From positions 1 through 8,659 of the forward strand of contig CAZOWL010000136.1 in assembly GCA_964583605.1 (NCBI GenBank): 8,659 nucleotides of DNA, in the 5' to 3' direction. Made by a program: the position numbers and the translations under genes. The DNA comes from CAZOWL01 sp964583605. GTDB lineage: Bacteria; Pseudomonadota; Gammaproteobacteria; Chromatiales; Chromatiaceae. This document shows, piece by piece, positions 1 through 5,983 of the stretch (its first letter is position 1; every line of letters begins with the position of its first letter). The notes beneath the pieces are model-generated. The model was not told the origin of the DNA. It searched no databases and worked only from the letters and a program-made list of their open reading frames with translations.

Positions 1-28
1 CAGGCGGGACTCTCACCCGCTAGAACAC

Positions 29-46
29 GCGGCCTTGCCAGGCCGC
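29..46. other. short perfect hairpin
   Basis: A 7-bp perfect stem (GCGGCCT / AGGCCGC) closes a TGCC loop. No T-tract follows on either strand, so it is not a canonical intrinsic terminator. It may belong to a structured element or gene end that begins left of the window. Its role is unknown. Confidence 0.4.
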
Positions 47-109
47 ACTGACCCCAGCCTCTGGCCCGTGTGTCGCCGGACGGTCCATGCTGGTGTTACA
101 TGGGCGACC

Positions 110-139
110 TGACCCCTGGAGGCTTGACCCCTGGAGGCT
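110..139. repeat. 15-bp tandem repeat, two copies
   Basis: The unit TGACCCCTGGAGGCT occurs twice head to tail without mismatch (110-124 and 125-139). It lies 3' of the coiled-coil gene in a stretch (1-187) where I see no convincing gene on either strand. The open frames crossing it are antisense or out-of-frame shadows. Confidence 0.85.
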
Positions 140-195
140 TCGCTCTCCGACCCTACCCTCCTTGGCAAAATATGGGGCCGGCACGCTCTACCGCT

Positions 196-657
196 CTACA
201 GCAGCTTCACCAGCGCCGCGATCGCCCCGACCTGGGCGAACATCAGCGGGATCAGCCAGGCCAGCAGGGTATTGCGGCTCCGCTCGATATCGGCCTTCAG
301 CTCGCCGCGCAGTGCTTCGATCTGGGTCTGTACCTCCCCGCGCAGCTCTTCGACCTGGGTCCGCACTTCCCCGCGCAGCGCTTCGATCTGGGTCCGCACT
401 TCCCCGCGCAACGTTTCGATCTGTACCTCGACATCGCGGCGCAGTTGCGCGATCTGCAACGTCAGATCCGCGCGCACCTGCTCGATCTCCCGTTGCAAGC
501 GCAGCTCGGTCTCGCGCAGGTGCTGCTGGGTCGCCAGGTTTGGCAGATGCGGATACCGCTCTTCGAGTCGCTCGAAGGCCTCGGCGATGACCCGCGCGCG
601 GGCGCGCTCGTCCGGCGCGCTGGCCAGGGCCTCGTAGAGCTCGACGACGGAGGTCAT
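196..657 (-). CDS. Tail-anchored coiled-coil protein, function unknown
   Basis: This is an intact 153-residue protein. Residues 1-50 are a helical, charged N-terminal region opening MTSVVELYEALASAPDERAR. Residues about 50-128 are a continuous coiled coil. Within it, residues 85-128 are four near-identical 11-residue units of the type GEVRTQIEALR, encoded by 33-bp repeats at 274-405. Residues 131-153 are hydrophobic (LLAWLIPLMF... ending KLL) and look like a C-terminal membrane anchor, so the coil should face the cytoplasm. The layout is similar in style to DUF1640-like coiled-coil membrane proteins, but I cannot name the family. The ATG start is supported by AAGAGGA on the minus strand (665-671) with 7 nt spacing and a TATAAT box further upstream. 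A truncated second copy lies at 6621-6788 next to a Uma2 gene, and a 3'-end trace of a further paralogue lies just upstream. It probably belongs to a locally duplicated family. Confidence 0.85.
   Translation of the reverse strand: MTSVVELYEALASAPDERARARVIAEAFERLEERYPHLPNLATQQHLRETELRLQREIEQVRADLTLQIAQLRRDVEVQIETLRGEVRTQIEALRGEVRTQVEELRGEVQTQIEALRGELKADIERSRNTLLAWLIPLMFAQVGAIAALVKLL
274..405 (-). repeat. four 33-bp in-gene repeats encoding hendecad coil
   Basis: Four consecutive 33-bp units encode residues 85-95, 96-106, 107-117 and 118-128 of the coiled-coil protein: GEVRTQIEALR, GEVRTQVEELR, GEVQTQIEALR and GELKADIERSR. An 11-residue period is a hendecad coiled-coil repeat. The DNA is similar enough for slippage to change coil length. 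Confidence 0.85.
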
Positions 658-664
658 GCCGGAA

Positions 665-706
665 TCCTCTTGCGTTCAGTATCCGCAATCCAAGCTGATT
701 ATAATC
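665..706 (-). promoter_or_regulatory. promoter and RBS of the coiled-coil gene
   Basis: The palindrome GATTATAATC (697-706) gives a perfect TATAAT -10 box on the minus strand (698-703). It is followed about 30 nt later by AAGAGGA (665-671), 7 nt before the ATG. No good -35 hexamer is seen at 17 nt. Since the -10 is palindromic, it also reads as TATAAT on the plus strand. The same block is preserved in the second copy (6796-6837). Confidence 0.55.
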
Positions 707-748
707 GGCACTTGACGGCGATGATCAAAGAACCGCCCCGGCTCGCAG

Positions 749-831
749 GCGGACGGATGTCCGCTGACCCCAGGAGCCGGTCAAGACCGGCATACCCGCG
801 CGCCCCTCTAGGTACGCCGACCTCAGTCGGC
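749..831. repeat. array of three 6-bp-stem, 4-nt-loop hairpins (copy 1)
   Basis: Three perfect hairpins follow one another: 749-764 (GCGGAC-GGAT-GTCCGC), 776-791 (GCCGGT-CAAG-ACCGGC) and 816-831 (GCCGAC-CTCA-GTCGGC). Each has a 6-bp stem and a 4-base loop. They sit between the end trace of one coiled-coil gene and the promoter of the next. They could act as a terminator or mRNA-stabilising structure, or as a REP-like element. No T-tract is present. Confidence 0.75.
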
Positions 832-858
832 CGTCCCGGCTCAGGAGGCCAGCACGCT

Positions 859-876
859 CTACAGGAGCTTCACCAG
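859..876 (-). pseudogene. 3'-end trace of another coiled-coil gene
   Basis: The minus strand reads L-V-K-L-L-stop (stop at 859-861), identical to the last five residues of the 196-657 protein. The post-stop sequence (about 848-862) also resembles that beyond the intact gene (177-191). Homology ends abruptly at about 877, where the transposase-associated sequence begins. The same trace in the second copy (6992-7042) is longer, which supports a genuine gene end. Confidence 0.6.
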
Positions 877-929
877 CCCGGCTCATTCCTTCAAAGTGGT
901 AGGCGCGCCCGAGCCATGGCAAATCCGTT

Positions 930-2560
930 CTAACCCCCGTGGCATGTGGCGTGAGTAGCGCGCGGCATCGACTTGCGGGTCATGCCCAGATAGTCGAAGA
1001 CACGGCGAACACTGCGAGCGAGCTTGTCGATGGTTGCCGAGACGGAGTCGTTGCTTTAGGACTTGATCAAGCTGGTGGCGAAGCGACGCAGACGGGTAAC
1101 GTTGACGGGACCGTGTCCGGTGCGCAGGGTGCAACGGTCTTTGTCCCAGTTCCAATCGAGGATGTAGTGGTGGGCCTCGACGCGCCAGTGATCGCGGTTG
1201 AAGGCGAGCAAGCGGGCGGGGTCGGCGCAGTCTGGGGTGTGGTCTGTGAGGCCGTAGGCGATTTCGGTGGAGGTTTTGCCGGTCTTTTTGTGGATGGTGT
1301 GCCGTTCGATGGCGAAGACCTGGCCGACGTTGGGAAAGTCGAGGGAGTGGTTCAGCGCGGTGGAGGTCCAGATGGCACGCGATTCCAAACGTCCGTGCGC
1401 TAAGCAGGGCGACTCACGGAAGTGCGCTTCGCCACGTTCGGCGAAGTGCAGACCTATGTCGGCGGCCAGCGTTGGCTGGTTATCCTTGGCGATGAACACA
1501 TAGTGCGCGCCGCGTTCATTCAGATGCTCGGCGAGCTTGCGCCGGGTCAGGAGGGCGTCGGCAGTGATGGTCTTGCCGGTGATATCGAGGGGCTCGAGCA
1601 CCGGGATCGCCATCCCGATCTCGTTGGTGCACTTCAGCTCATCACTTCCATCGACGGGCAGCGAGGCGACTTTTTTGGGTGTGGCAGGCCTGTGTTTGGT
1701 GCCCAACGACGCCGAGGATGTGGGTTTGACGCCCGTCTGCGTCGATGGCATGGCACATCGTTTTCCCATCGATGGCCAAGCCCTCGTCGGCGGCGGCCAT
1801 CTGCGCATTCCAGCCCTGCAGCGCGGCACCGAGGGCATCGGGATCGACGCGCGTGAGCACATCGCGGATGCGGGTACGGCTGGGCACCTCGTAGCGGCCG
1901 TTGCGATAGCGGCAGCGAAAGCACGCGCGGGCCGCTTGGCCGAGGTCCTGCGCCCAGGCGGCGATGGCTTTGTAGCCACGCGCCCCGCACAGCACCGCGC
2001 CCGCGGCGATGGCCAGCACGACCGGCAAGGGATGACGCCGCCCCTGGGGACGGCGTGGATCGGGGACATCGGCGAAGAACCCCGGTAGCGAACGCATCTG
2101 CTCGGCACTTAACATCAGCTTTGGGGCTCCGTGGTGGTAGCGGGGATCGAGGACGGGATGGGCCAGCCGTGCCCGGGCGTGGGCGATCAAGGGGCGCACG
2201 AACACTCGCTTCGGCGCCTCAGCGCGATTGCTGTAGCCGGCGCGCGTGCGGCGAAACCCGCGCGTCTCGCCGACAGCCAACCAGTTGGCCGCCCGGTAGC
2301 TGGTACCGTGGAAGCGGCGTGGATCGACGAATGTCTCGAGCAGCCACAATGGGTAGCCGAAGCGTGCCTGCCAATCGCCCGAGACGCGGCGTTCGCACAG
2401 GGCCAGAACGCGCGAGGCGAGATTCGCGACATGCCACGCGGGCAGGATGAGAAAGCGGCTGTTGTTGGCGATCAGATGCAGGCGATCGTACACGGGTATG
2501 GCCTGCAGGACGCCCGCGCCTCGATCGAGATGGTCCATGCCATCCGCAACGCGACTCCGC
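930..2560 (-). pseudogene. ISAs1-family transposase fused to a DUF4338 (DruA-like) domain, degenerate
   Basis: Read on the minus strand, about 2190-2560 encodes the C-terminal part of a DUF4338 domain, with motifs NNSRFLILP, FGYPLWLLETFVDP and GTSYRAANWL. The same frame continues into an ISAs1-type transposase: MLSAEQMRSLPGFFADVPDP (from about 2114), GLAIDGKTM (first catalytic Asp), TADALLTRR (second Asp), DNQP, and WRVEAHHYILDWNW with the catalytic Glu. Three lesions are visible. A frameshift lies in an A6 run (1671-1676): before it the frame reads ACHTQ, after it KKVASLPVDG. An in-frame TAA lies at 1056-1058, after which ISAs1-like sequence resumes (TIDKLARSVRRVFDYLGMTR) up to a stop at 930-932. 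The N-terminal half of DUF4338 is missing near 2560, just before wbpD. No terminal inverted repeats were identified. Full activity is unlikely. Confidence 0.85.
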
Positions 2561-2616
2561 ATCCATTCACCGGTGACTATCATCCGCATTGTGATCGGAT
2601 TGGTTGAGCAGACCGC

Positions 2617-3198
2617 ATGGCCTACATCGCCCACCCCACCGCCATCATCGACGACGGCGCCACGATCGGCGACGGGACCCGCATCTAGCACTGGGTACAC
2701 ATCTGCAGCGGTGCCCGCATCGGCACCGATTGCTCGTTCGGGCAGCATGTCTTCGTGGCCAACGACGTTGTCATCGGCCGTCGCTGCAAGATCCAAAACA
2801 ACGTCAGCCTCTTCAACGCCGTGACCCTCGAGGACGACGTCTTCTGCGGCCCCAGTATGGTCTTCACCAACGTCCACAATCCGCGCGCGGCCGTCTCGCG
2901 CAAGGACGAATACCGCCGGACCCTGGTGCGGAAAGGGGCTACGATCGGGGCCAACGCTACGATCGTGTGTGGCATCACGCTCGGCGAATACGCCTTCGTC
3001 AGCGCCGGGGCCGTCATCACCAAGGACGTCAAGCCCTACGCCCTCGTGACCGGTGTGCCCGCCCGGCAGGTCGGCTGGATGAGTGAGCATGGCGAGCGGC
3101 TGGGTCTGCCGCTGACTGGTGAGGGCCACGCCATTTGTCCAAGAACGGCGAAGGCCTATCGGCTTGTCGCCGGGCAGTGCCAGTCCTGCCGAGATTGA
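2617..3198 (+). pseudogene. wbpD: WbpD-like UDP-sugar 3-N-acetyltransferase with a nonsense codon
   Basis: The frame encodes a full-length left-handed beta-helix acetyltransferase (193 codons, the family's usual size). Hexapeptide repeats run through it, with motifs SFGQHVFVANDVVIG, LEDDVFCGPSMVFTNVHNPR, KGATIGANATIVCGITLGEY and GVPARQVGWMSEHGERL. In WbpD/WlbB enzymes this fold acetylates UDP-2-acetamido-3-amino-glucuronate on the route to UDP-ManNAc3NAcA for O-antigen. Codon 24 is TAG (2686-2688), where relatives have Trp (TRI-stop-HWVHI), so a single TGG-to-TAG change has probably killed it. A GTG at 2755 could restart translation, but it lacks a visible RBS and would lose the first coils. 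The start context is ATG at 2617 with weak GAG upstream. The fragment of DUF4338 transposase lies immediately 5' on the other strand. Family identity is strong; the exact sugar is less sure. Confidence 0.88.
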
Positions 3199-3224
3199 AC
3201 GGCTCGCTCTTGTTCGGCCCATTT

Positions 3225-3370
3225 GGGCGCGCGTCATCTATTACCACTGGATGAGCAGGTCGCATTGCTATTTGGTCTATGCCTACGCAAAGAATGCCAC
3301 AGAAGATTTAACCAAAGTCCAATTGGCGCGTTTGGCCGCGCTGATGGATGCAGAGGTGCAGAATGGATGA
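3225..3370 (+). pseudogene. C-terminal fragment of a RelE/HigB-like toxin
   Basis: Only the last ~47 residues remain: ARVIYYHWMSRSHCYLVYAY, then AKNATEDLTKVQLARLAALM and a short tail to the TGA at 3368-3370. RVIYY...LVYAYAKN..EDLT..QL is the typical C-terminal strand and helix of RelE/HigB-type mRNA interferases, normally about 100-110 residues. The N-terminal half is replaced by the end of the wbpD region. The fragment overlaps the following antitoxin by 8 nt (ATGGATGA), the normal arrangement of an intact toxin-first operon. The toxin should be inactive. Confidence 0.75.
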
Positions 3371-3653
3371 GAAATACTTTACCGAACTGCTCGACAGCGT
3401 GCAGGACATGGGGCGCCACATGCGCGGCGAGTCGGTTGCCGGGGCAATCGTGCGCGAATTTCCCGAGCCGGATGTGAAGGCGATTCGCGAGCGTACAGGC
3501 CTTTCGCAGACCCAGTTTGCGTACCTCATCGGGGTGAAGCCCAAGACATTGCAAAATTGGGAGCAAAAGCGCGTGCGGCCGGCTGGCCCCGCAAGAGCTT
3601 TGCTGAGAATTGTTGAAGCAAACCCGCAGGCGCTGACCTCGCTTCATGGCTGA
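3363..3653 (+). CDS. NadS/HigA-type antitoxin, Xre-family regulator
   Basis: This 96-residue protein opens MDEKYFTELLDSV and matches NadS-type antitoxins in length and layout. A helix-turn-helix spans about residues 38-85 (VKAIRERTGLSQTQFAYLIG, VKPKTLQNWEQKR, RPAGPARALLRIV). Such proteins bind and neutralise a RelE-like toxin and repress their own operon. An upstream in-frame start at 3348 would lie inside the toxin tail; the ATG at 3363, overlapping the toxin stop by 8 nt, is the family-typical start. Its own toxin is reduced to a fragment, so it is orphaned and may lack its normal promoter. It looks intact. Confidence 0.85.
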   Translation: MDEKYFTELLDSVQDMGRHMRGESVAGAIVREFPEPDVKAIRERTGLSQTQFAYLIGVKPKTLQNWEQKRVRPAGPARALLRIVEANPQALTSLHG

Positions 3654-3731
3654 CTGAGCTTGGACCCACCACATCCTCGAAGCCACGCAATGGCGTAGAA
3701 GCCCGTCACTTCGTGAAACCCATGTGATCAA

Positions 3732-4109
3732 GTGATCGCCCAAGCCAAGACCTATCTCCGACGCCTGCTGCCGAAGAAGGCCTTCGCCCGCGGCGTCAGC
3801 GTCCTGGTGGGCGGCACGGCCGGGGCGCGGGTGCTCACGGTGCTGGCGGCGCCGCTGCTGAAGCGCCGCTCCAGCCCAGGGGACTTTGGCCTGCTGGCGG
3901 TCTATGCCAGACTGCTGGCGCTGATTGCGGTCATTTCCAGCCTGCGCTACGAGCTGGCCATCCCGCTGCCTGCGGACGACGGCGAGGCCGCCTACGTCGC
4001 CGTGTTGAGCCTGATCCTGCTGGGCCTGAGCGCCCTGCTCACTGGTGTCCTGGTCTGGCGGCTCGGGTCCCGCCATCACCGACCTGCTCTCGGAGTTGTG
4101 ATACGCTGA
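3732..4109 (+). pseudogene. Wzx-type polysaccharide flippase, 5' fragment
   Basis: The frame starts at GTG 3732 (an in-frame TGA lies just upstream) and encodes an amphipathic lead (KTYLRRLLPKKAFARGVSVL), then GGTAGARVLTVLAAPLLKRR, SPGDFGLLAVYARLLALIAV and SSLRYELAIPLPADDGEAA. These are the first three or so membrane segments of MATE-like oligosaccharide flippases (Polysacc_synt family, about 420-480 residues). These export lipid-linked O-antigen or capsule repeat units across the inner membrane. After LVWRLG (about 4065) the homologous reading shifts one frame (GPAITDLLSEL), then sequence similarity stops near 4100 and a vapBC operon begins. About three quarters of the protein is missing, so it cannot work as a transporter. 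Confidence 0.8.
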
Positions 4110-4119
4110 TGCGATCGCA
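4110..4119. promoter_or_regulatory. 10-bp palindrome upstream of vapB (possible operator)
   Basis: TGCGATCGCA is a perfect palindrome 25 nt before the vapB ATG at 4145, in the place where VapB-type antitoxins often bind their own promoter. A TGTGATAC element just upstream (around 4097-4104) resembles an extended -10. This is weak evidence from position and symmetry only. Confidence 0.3.
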
Positions 4120-4144
4120 CCAGATGCCTTTCCCGCGAGGAGAA

Positions 4145-4399
4145 ATGCCCACGACGCTGCATATTGAAGACGATGTCTTGCAGGCAGCCAAGGAGCTGGC
4201 CCGGCAACAACAGGTGTCTGCCGGGCAGGTGATCTCGCGGCTGCTTCGTGTGGCGCTGTCCGGGGAGCCGGCTGACAAGGCGACGAGTATCGAGCCTGAG
4301 GCTGCGAACGTCGCCGGCTTTCGTCCCTTCGCGGCAGAGGAGCAAAGGCTCGTGACCAACGACCAGATCGATCCGCTGCGGGATCAAGACGGCGTTTGA
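4145..4399 (+). CDS. VapB-type antitoxin
   Basis: This 84-residue protein starts MPTTLHIEDDVLQAAKELAR and continues QQQVSAGQVISRLLRVALSG. That is a beta-strand followed by two helices, typical of ribbon-helix-helix VapB antitoxins. The acidic, proline-containing C-terminal half would wrap the partner toxin. The ATG at 4145 was chosen over an in-frame ATG at 4109 because GAGGAG precedes it closely and the RHH strand begins there. Its TGA (4397-4399) overlaps the vapC ATG by one base. The partner toxin is broken, so the gene is probably a surviving antitoxin. Confidence 0.85.
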   Translation: MPTTLHIEDDVLQAAKELARQQQVSAGQVISRLLRVALSGEPADKATSIEPEAANVAGFRPFAAEEQRLVTNDQIDPLRDQDGV

Positions 4400-4835
4400 T
4401 GCGCGCACTGCTCGATATCAATGTGATCATCGCGCTGCTGGATGCGGGGCATGCGCTGCATCGGGTGGCCTCCGCTGTGGTGGGCGCGCGAGGTCGAACA
4501 GGGGTGGACAGCCTGTCCGATCACCCAGAACGGCGTGCTGCGGATCATGTCTCAGCCCGCCTATTCCAATGCGCGGCCGGTCGCGCAAGTCGCGGCGCGC
4601 CTGCAATAGGCCTGTAGCCATCCAAGTCACCAGTTCTGGCCGGAAAAGATCAGTCTGTTAGGCGAAAGTGTTATCCAGTAGGACCGTGTGCTCGGGCACC
4701 GACAGACCACCGATGCCTTTTTGCTAGCAGTAGCAGCGGAACGCGGGGGGTCGCTCTGTCAGCTTCGACCAGCGAATCCGTGCGGACATCGTGTGCGCGG
4801 CCAAGACTGAGCATCTCTGCGTGATCAGTGGCTGA
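4399..4835 (+). pseudogene. VapC-type PIN-domain toxin, multiply broken
   Basis: VapC-like sequence is spread over three frames. Frame one: MRALLDINVIIALLDAGHAL from the ATG at 4399, with the first PIN Asp. After about 4476 (an extra base, GCTGTGG for GCGTGG) the second frame reads WWAREVEQGWTACPITQNGV and LRIMSQPAYSNARPVAQVAA. It hits TAG at 4607-4609, then resumes HPSHQFWPEKISLL, hits TAG at 4679-4681 where a Trp is expected, then DRVLGHRQTTDAFLLAVAAE. Near 4757 another extra base moves to the third frame: VSFDQRIRADIV ... EHLCVISG, stop 4833-4835. The reconstruction gives a normal ~140-residue PIN ribonuclease. Two +1 indels and two nonsense codons mean it is inactive. Confidence 0.85.
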
Positions 4836-5148
4836 TTGCCGTTGGGTCCCGGCCAAATTGACACCTTCAAGCTCACCAGGCGCCTCCCCCCGGACGAGCT
4901 GATCGAAGACGGCATCGACGGCCTGGAGGTCTGCGCCATCCGCTCCTGCGCATGCGCGGCTAACCTGAACGACGAACGCCGCCTTCTCCATTATCGACCC
5001 CGCCGTGCGCTGACAGCTGAGGTTATTTTTGCTGAGCGCGAGTGCGGCACGACCGTCGCGGTCCGGCCGCTAGCCACGATCCAGCCCTTGCGCGGAGATT
5101 CCCCGGGCGCTAGCATTTTGCTAGCTCATCCATTGGCGGAGTCCTGCA
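4836..5148. other. 313-base stretch without a convincing gene
   Basis: Open frames exist on both strands (for example plus 4836-5180 and minus 4671-4991), but they overlap the VapC pseudogene or the next antitoxin and show no recognisable motif. I regard this as filler between two vapBC modules; only its right end (operator and RBS of the next module) has a clear role. It could hold further degraded sequence that I do not recognise. Confidence 0.5.
5109..5125. promoter_or_regulatory. inverted-repeat operator before vapB/fitA-like antitoxin
   Basis: GCTAGC-ATTTT-GCTAGC is two copies of a self-palindromic hexamer with an 11-bp centre spacing (about one helical turn), ending 23 nt before the antitoxin ATG. 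Ribbon-helix-helix antitoxins bind such half-sites as tetramers to repress their own operon. I infer that this is the autoregulatory operator of the module at 5149-5821. A GGAG ribosome site lies between it and the start codon (about 5138-5141). Confidence 0.6.
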
Positions 5149-5412
5149 ATGCCTACCCTCGTCCTGCGCAACGTGCCTGAGGATCTTTATCAACGGCTCA
5201 AGGAAACGGCTGCCGATCATCGTCGCTCCATGACGCAGGAGGCGATCATCGCGTTGCAGAGCGTGCTTCAGGGCAGGCAGGAACCGTCGCCCAAGCCCAG
5301 TCTCCACGAGACACTGGACTGGCTCAGACGCGAGGTCTGGTCGCTCCCGGTTCTCGATCAGCGTTCCGATGACGACATCCTGGGCTACAATGCCGATGGC
5401 TACTGCGATTGA
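5149..5412 (+). CDS. FitA/VapB-like ribbon-helix-helix antitoxin
   Basis: This 87-residue protein has a ribbon-helix-helix fold in residues 1-40: MPTLVLRNVPEDLYQRLKET, then ADHRRSMTQEAIIALQSVL. The C-terminal part (SLHETLDWLRREVW) would bind the PIN toxin. The family sequesters VapC and represses the operon; the inverted repeat at 5109-5125 is the likely site. The ATG is preceded by GGAG at good spacing. The gene overlaps the start of the toxin by 17 nt, indicating translational coupling. It appears complete. Confidence 0.88.
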   Translation: MPTLVLRNVPEDLYQRLKETAADHRRSMTQEAIIALQSVLQGRQEPSPKPSLHETLDWLRREVWSLPVLDQRSDDDILGYNADGYCD

Positions 5413-5821
5413 TCTGGCCGTCGATACCAGCGCCCTTACCGCTATCTTGCTCGGGGAGCCCGATGCCGCGGCTTTGCTCGGCACGCTAGCGGTCGCGCCG
5501 TGCGCCGGTCTTTGTGCACCGAACCGCACCGAGCTGCTCGTGGTGATCCAGGCGCGCCTGGGTGACCGAGGCGTCGACCGCGCAACGCAGTTCCTGGCAC
5601 TGGAAAAGGTGCGGACGATTCCGCTCGACGAGGCCCTGGCGGATCTCGCCGCGGAGGGCTATCGCCGCTTCGGCAAGGGTCGACATCCCGCTGGGCTGAA
5701 TTTTGGCGATTGTTTTTCCTACGCCCTGGCCATCCGCGAACGAGTCCCCTTGCTGTTCAAAGGCGACGATTTCTCGAAGACGGATGCACGGGCTGCGGCG
5801 CTGCTACCCGGTAAACGGTGA
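5396..5821 (+). CDS. VapC-type PIN-domain ribonuclease toxin (intact)
   Basis: This is a 141-residue PIN protein. The acidic active-site set is complete: D10 (AVDTSAL), E46 (NRTELLVV), D105 (LNFGDCFSYALA) and D124/D125 (LLFKGDDFSKTD). The signature RRFGKGRHPAGLNFGDCF is characteristic of this VapC subgroup, which cleaves RNA (commonly tRNA or rRNA) when freed from its antitoxin. I chose the ATG at 5396, 17 nt inside the antitoxin gene, because the PIN strand starts soon after. An upstream ATG at 5390 and a longer frame from 5369 are possible. It is the only toxin of the four modules here with all catalytic residues and full length. Confidence 0.9.
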   Translation: MATAIDLAVDTSALTAILLGEPDAAALLGTLAVAPCAGLCAPNRTELLVVIQARLGDRGVDRATQFLALEKVRTIPLDEALADLAAEGYRRFGKGRHPAGLNFGDCFSYALAIRERVPLLFKGDDFSKTDARAAALLPGKR

Positions 5822-5983
5822 TATGCGGGCGGCCACCCCGAGCCTGTGATGGGTGACGACGCTCGGCCGAGCGCTGCTGACGCATCCCGTCGATGGGCGG
5901 GCCGAGGCGTTTTGTCGCTGTTTAGGGCTGGAGCCAACGGCATCACAAGGTCGGCGCCCAATCCCGCTTCCTAAGACAAGGAA

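Larger units (their letters stand above)
505..877. repeat. long direct repeat, copy 1
   Basis: This block holds the first ~51 codons of the coiled-coil gene, its promoter, the hairpin array and a paralogue's 3' end. It recurs at 6636-7010 in the same orientation, about 6.13 kb away. Only a few substitutions and one 2-bp indel (near 845 / 6976) separate the copies. Confidence 0.93.

Noticed and set aside
29..46. Intrinsic terminator
   Set aside because: The stem is good, but no T-run follows on either strand.
274..405. CRISPR-like direct repeats of about 33 bp
   Set aside because: The units are contiguous with no spacers and encode a regular 11-residue coiled-coil repeat inside an intact gene.
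70..933. Long plus-strand open frame of 287 codons across the left end
   Set aside because: It is antisense to the coiled-coil gene and its product shows only repeats that mirror the hendecads (LGPHFPAQRFD type). It has no RBS or family motif.
878..950. Terminal inverted repeat of the ISAs1 element
   Set aside because: The transposase-linked sequence begins near 878, but I could find no matching inverted copy on the far side, where the element appears truncated near 2560.
1671..1676. Programmed -1 ribosomal frameshift in the transposase
   Set aside because: The shift needed is +1 or -2, not -1. The ISAs1 family is not known to need one, and a further in-frame stop shows decay.
2560..3237. 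Extension of the DUF4338/transposase frame to a start at 3237 on the minus strand
   Set aside because: This part is antisense to the wbpD-like gene and shows no DUF4338 similarity; the transposase frame simply stays open by chance.
4836..5180. Plus-strand frame of 114 codons between the two vapBC modules
   Set aside because: It starts at a non-ATG codon after the VapC remnant, overlaps the next antitoxin in another frame, and has no motif I recognise.
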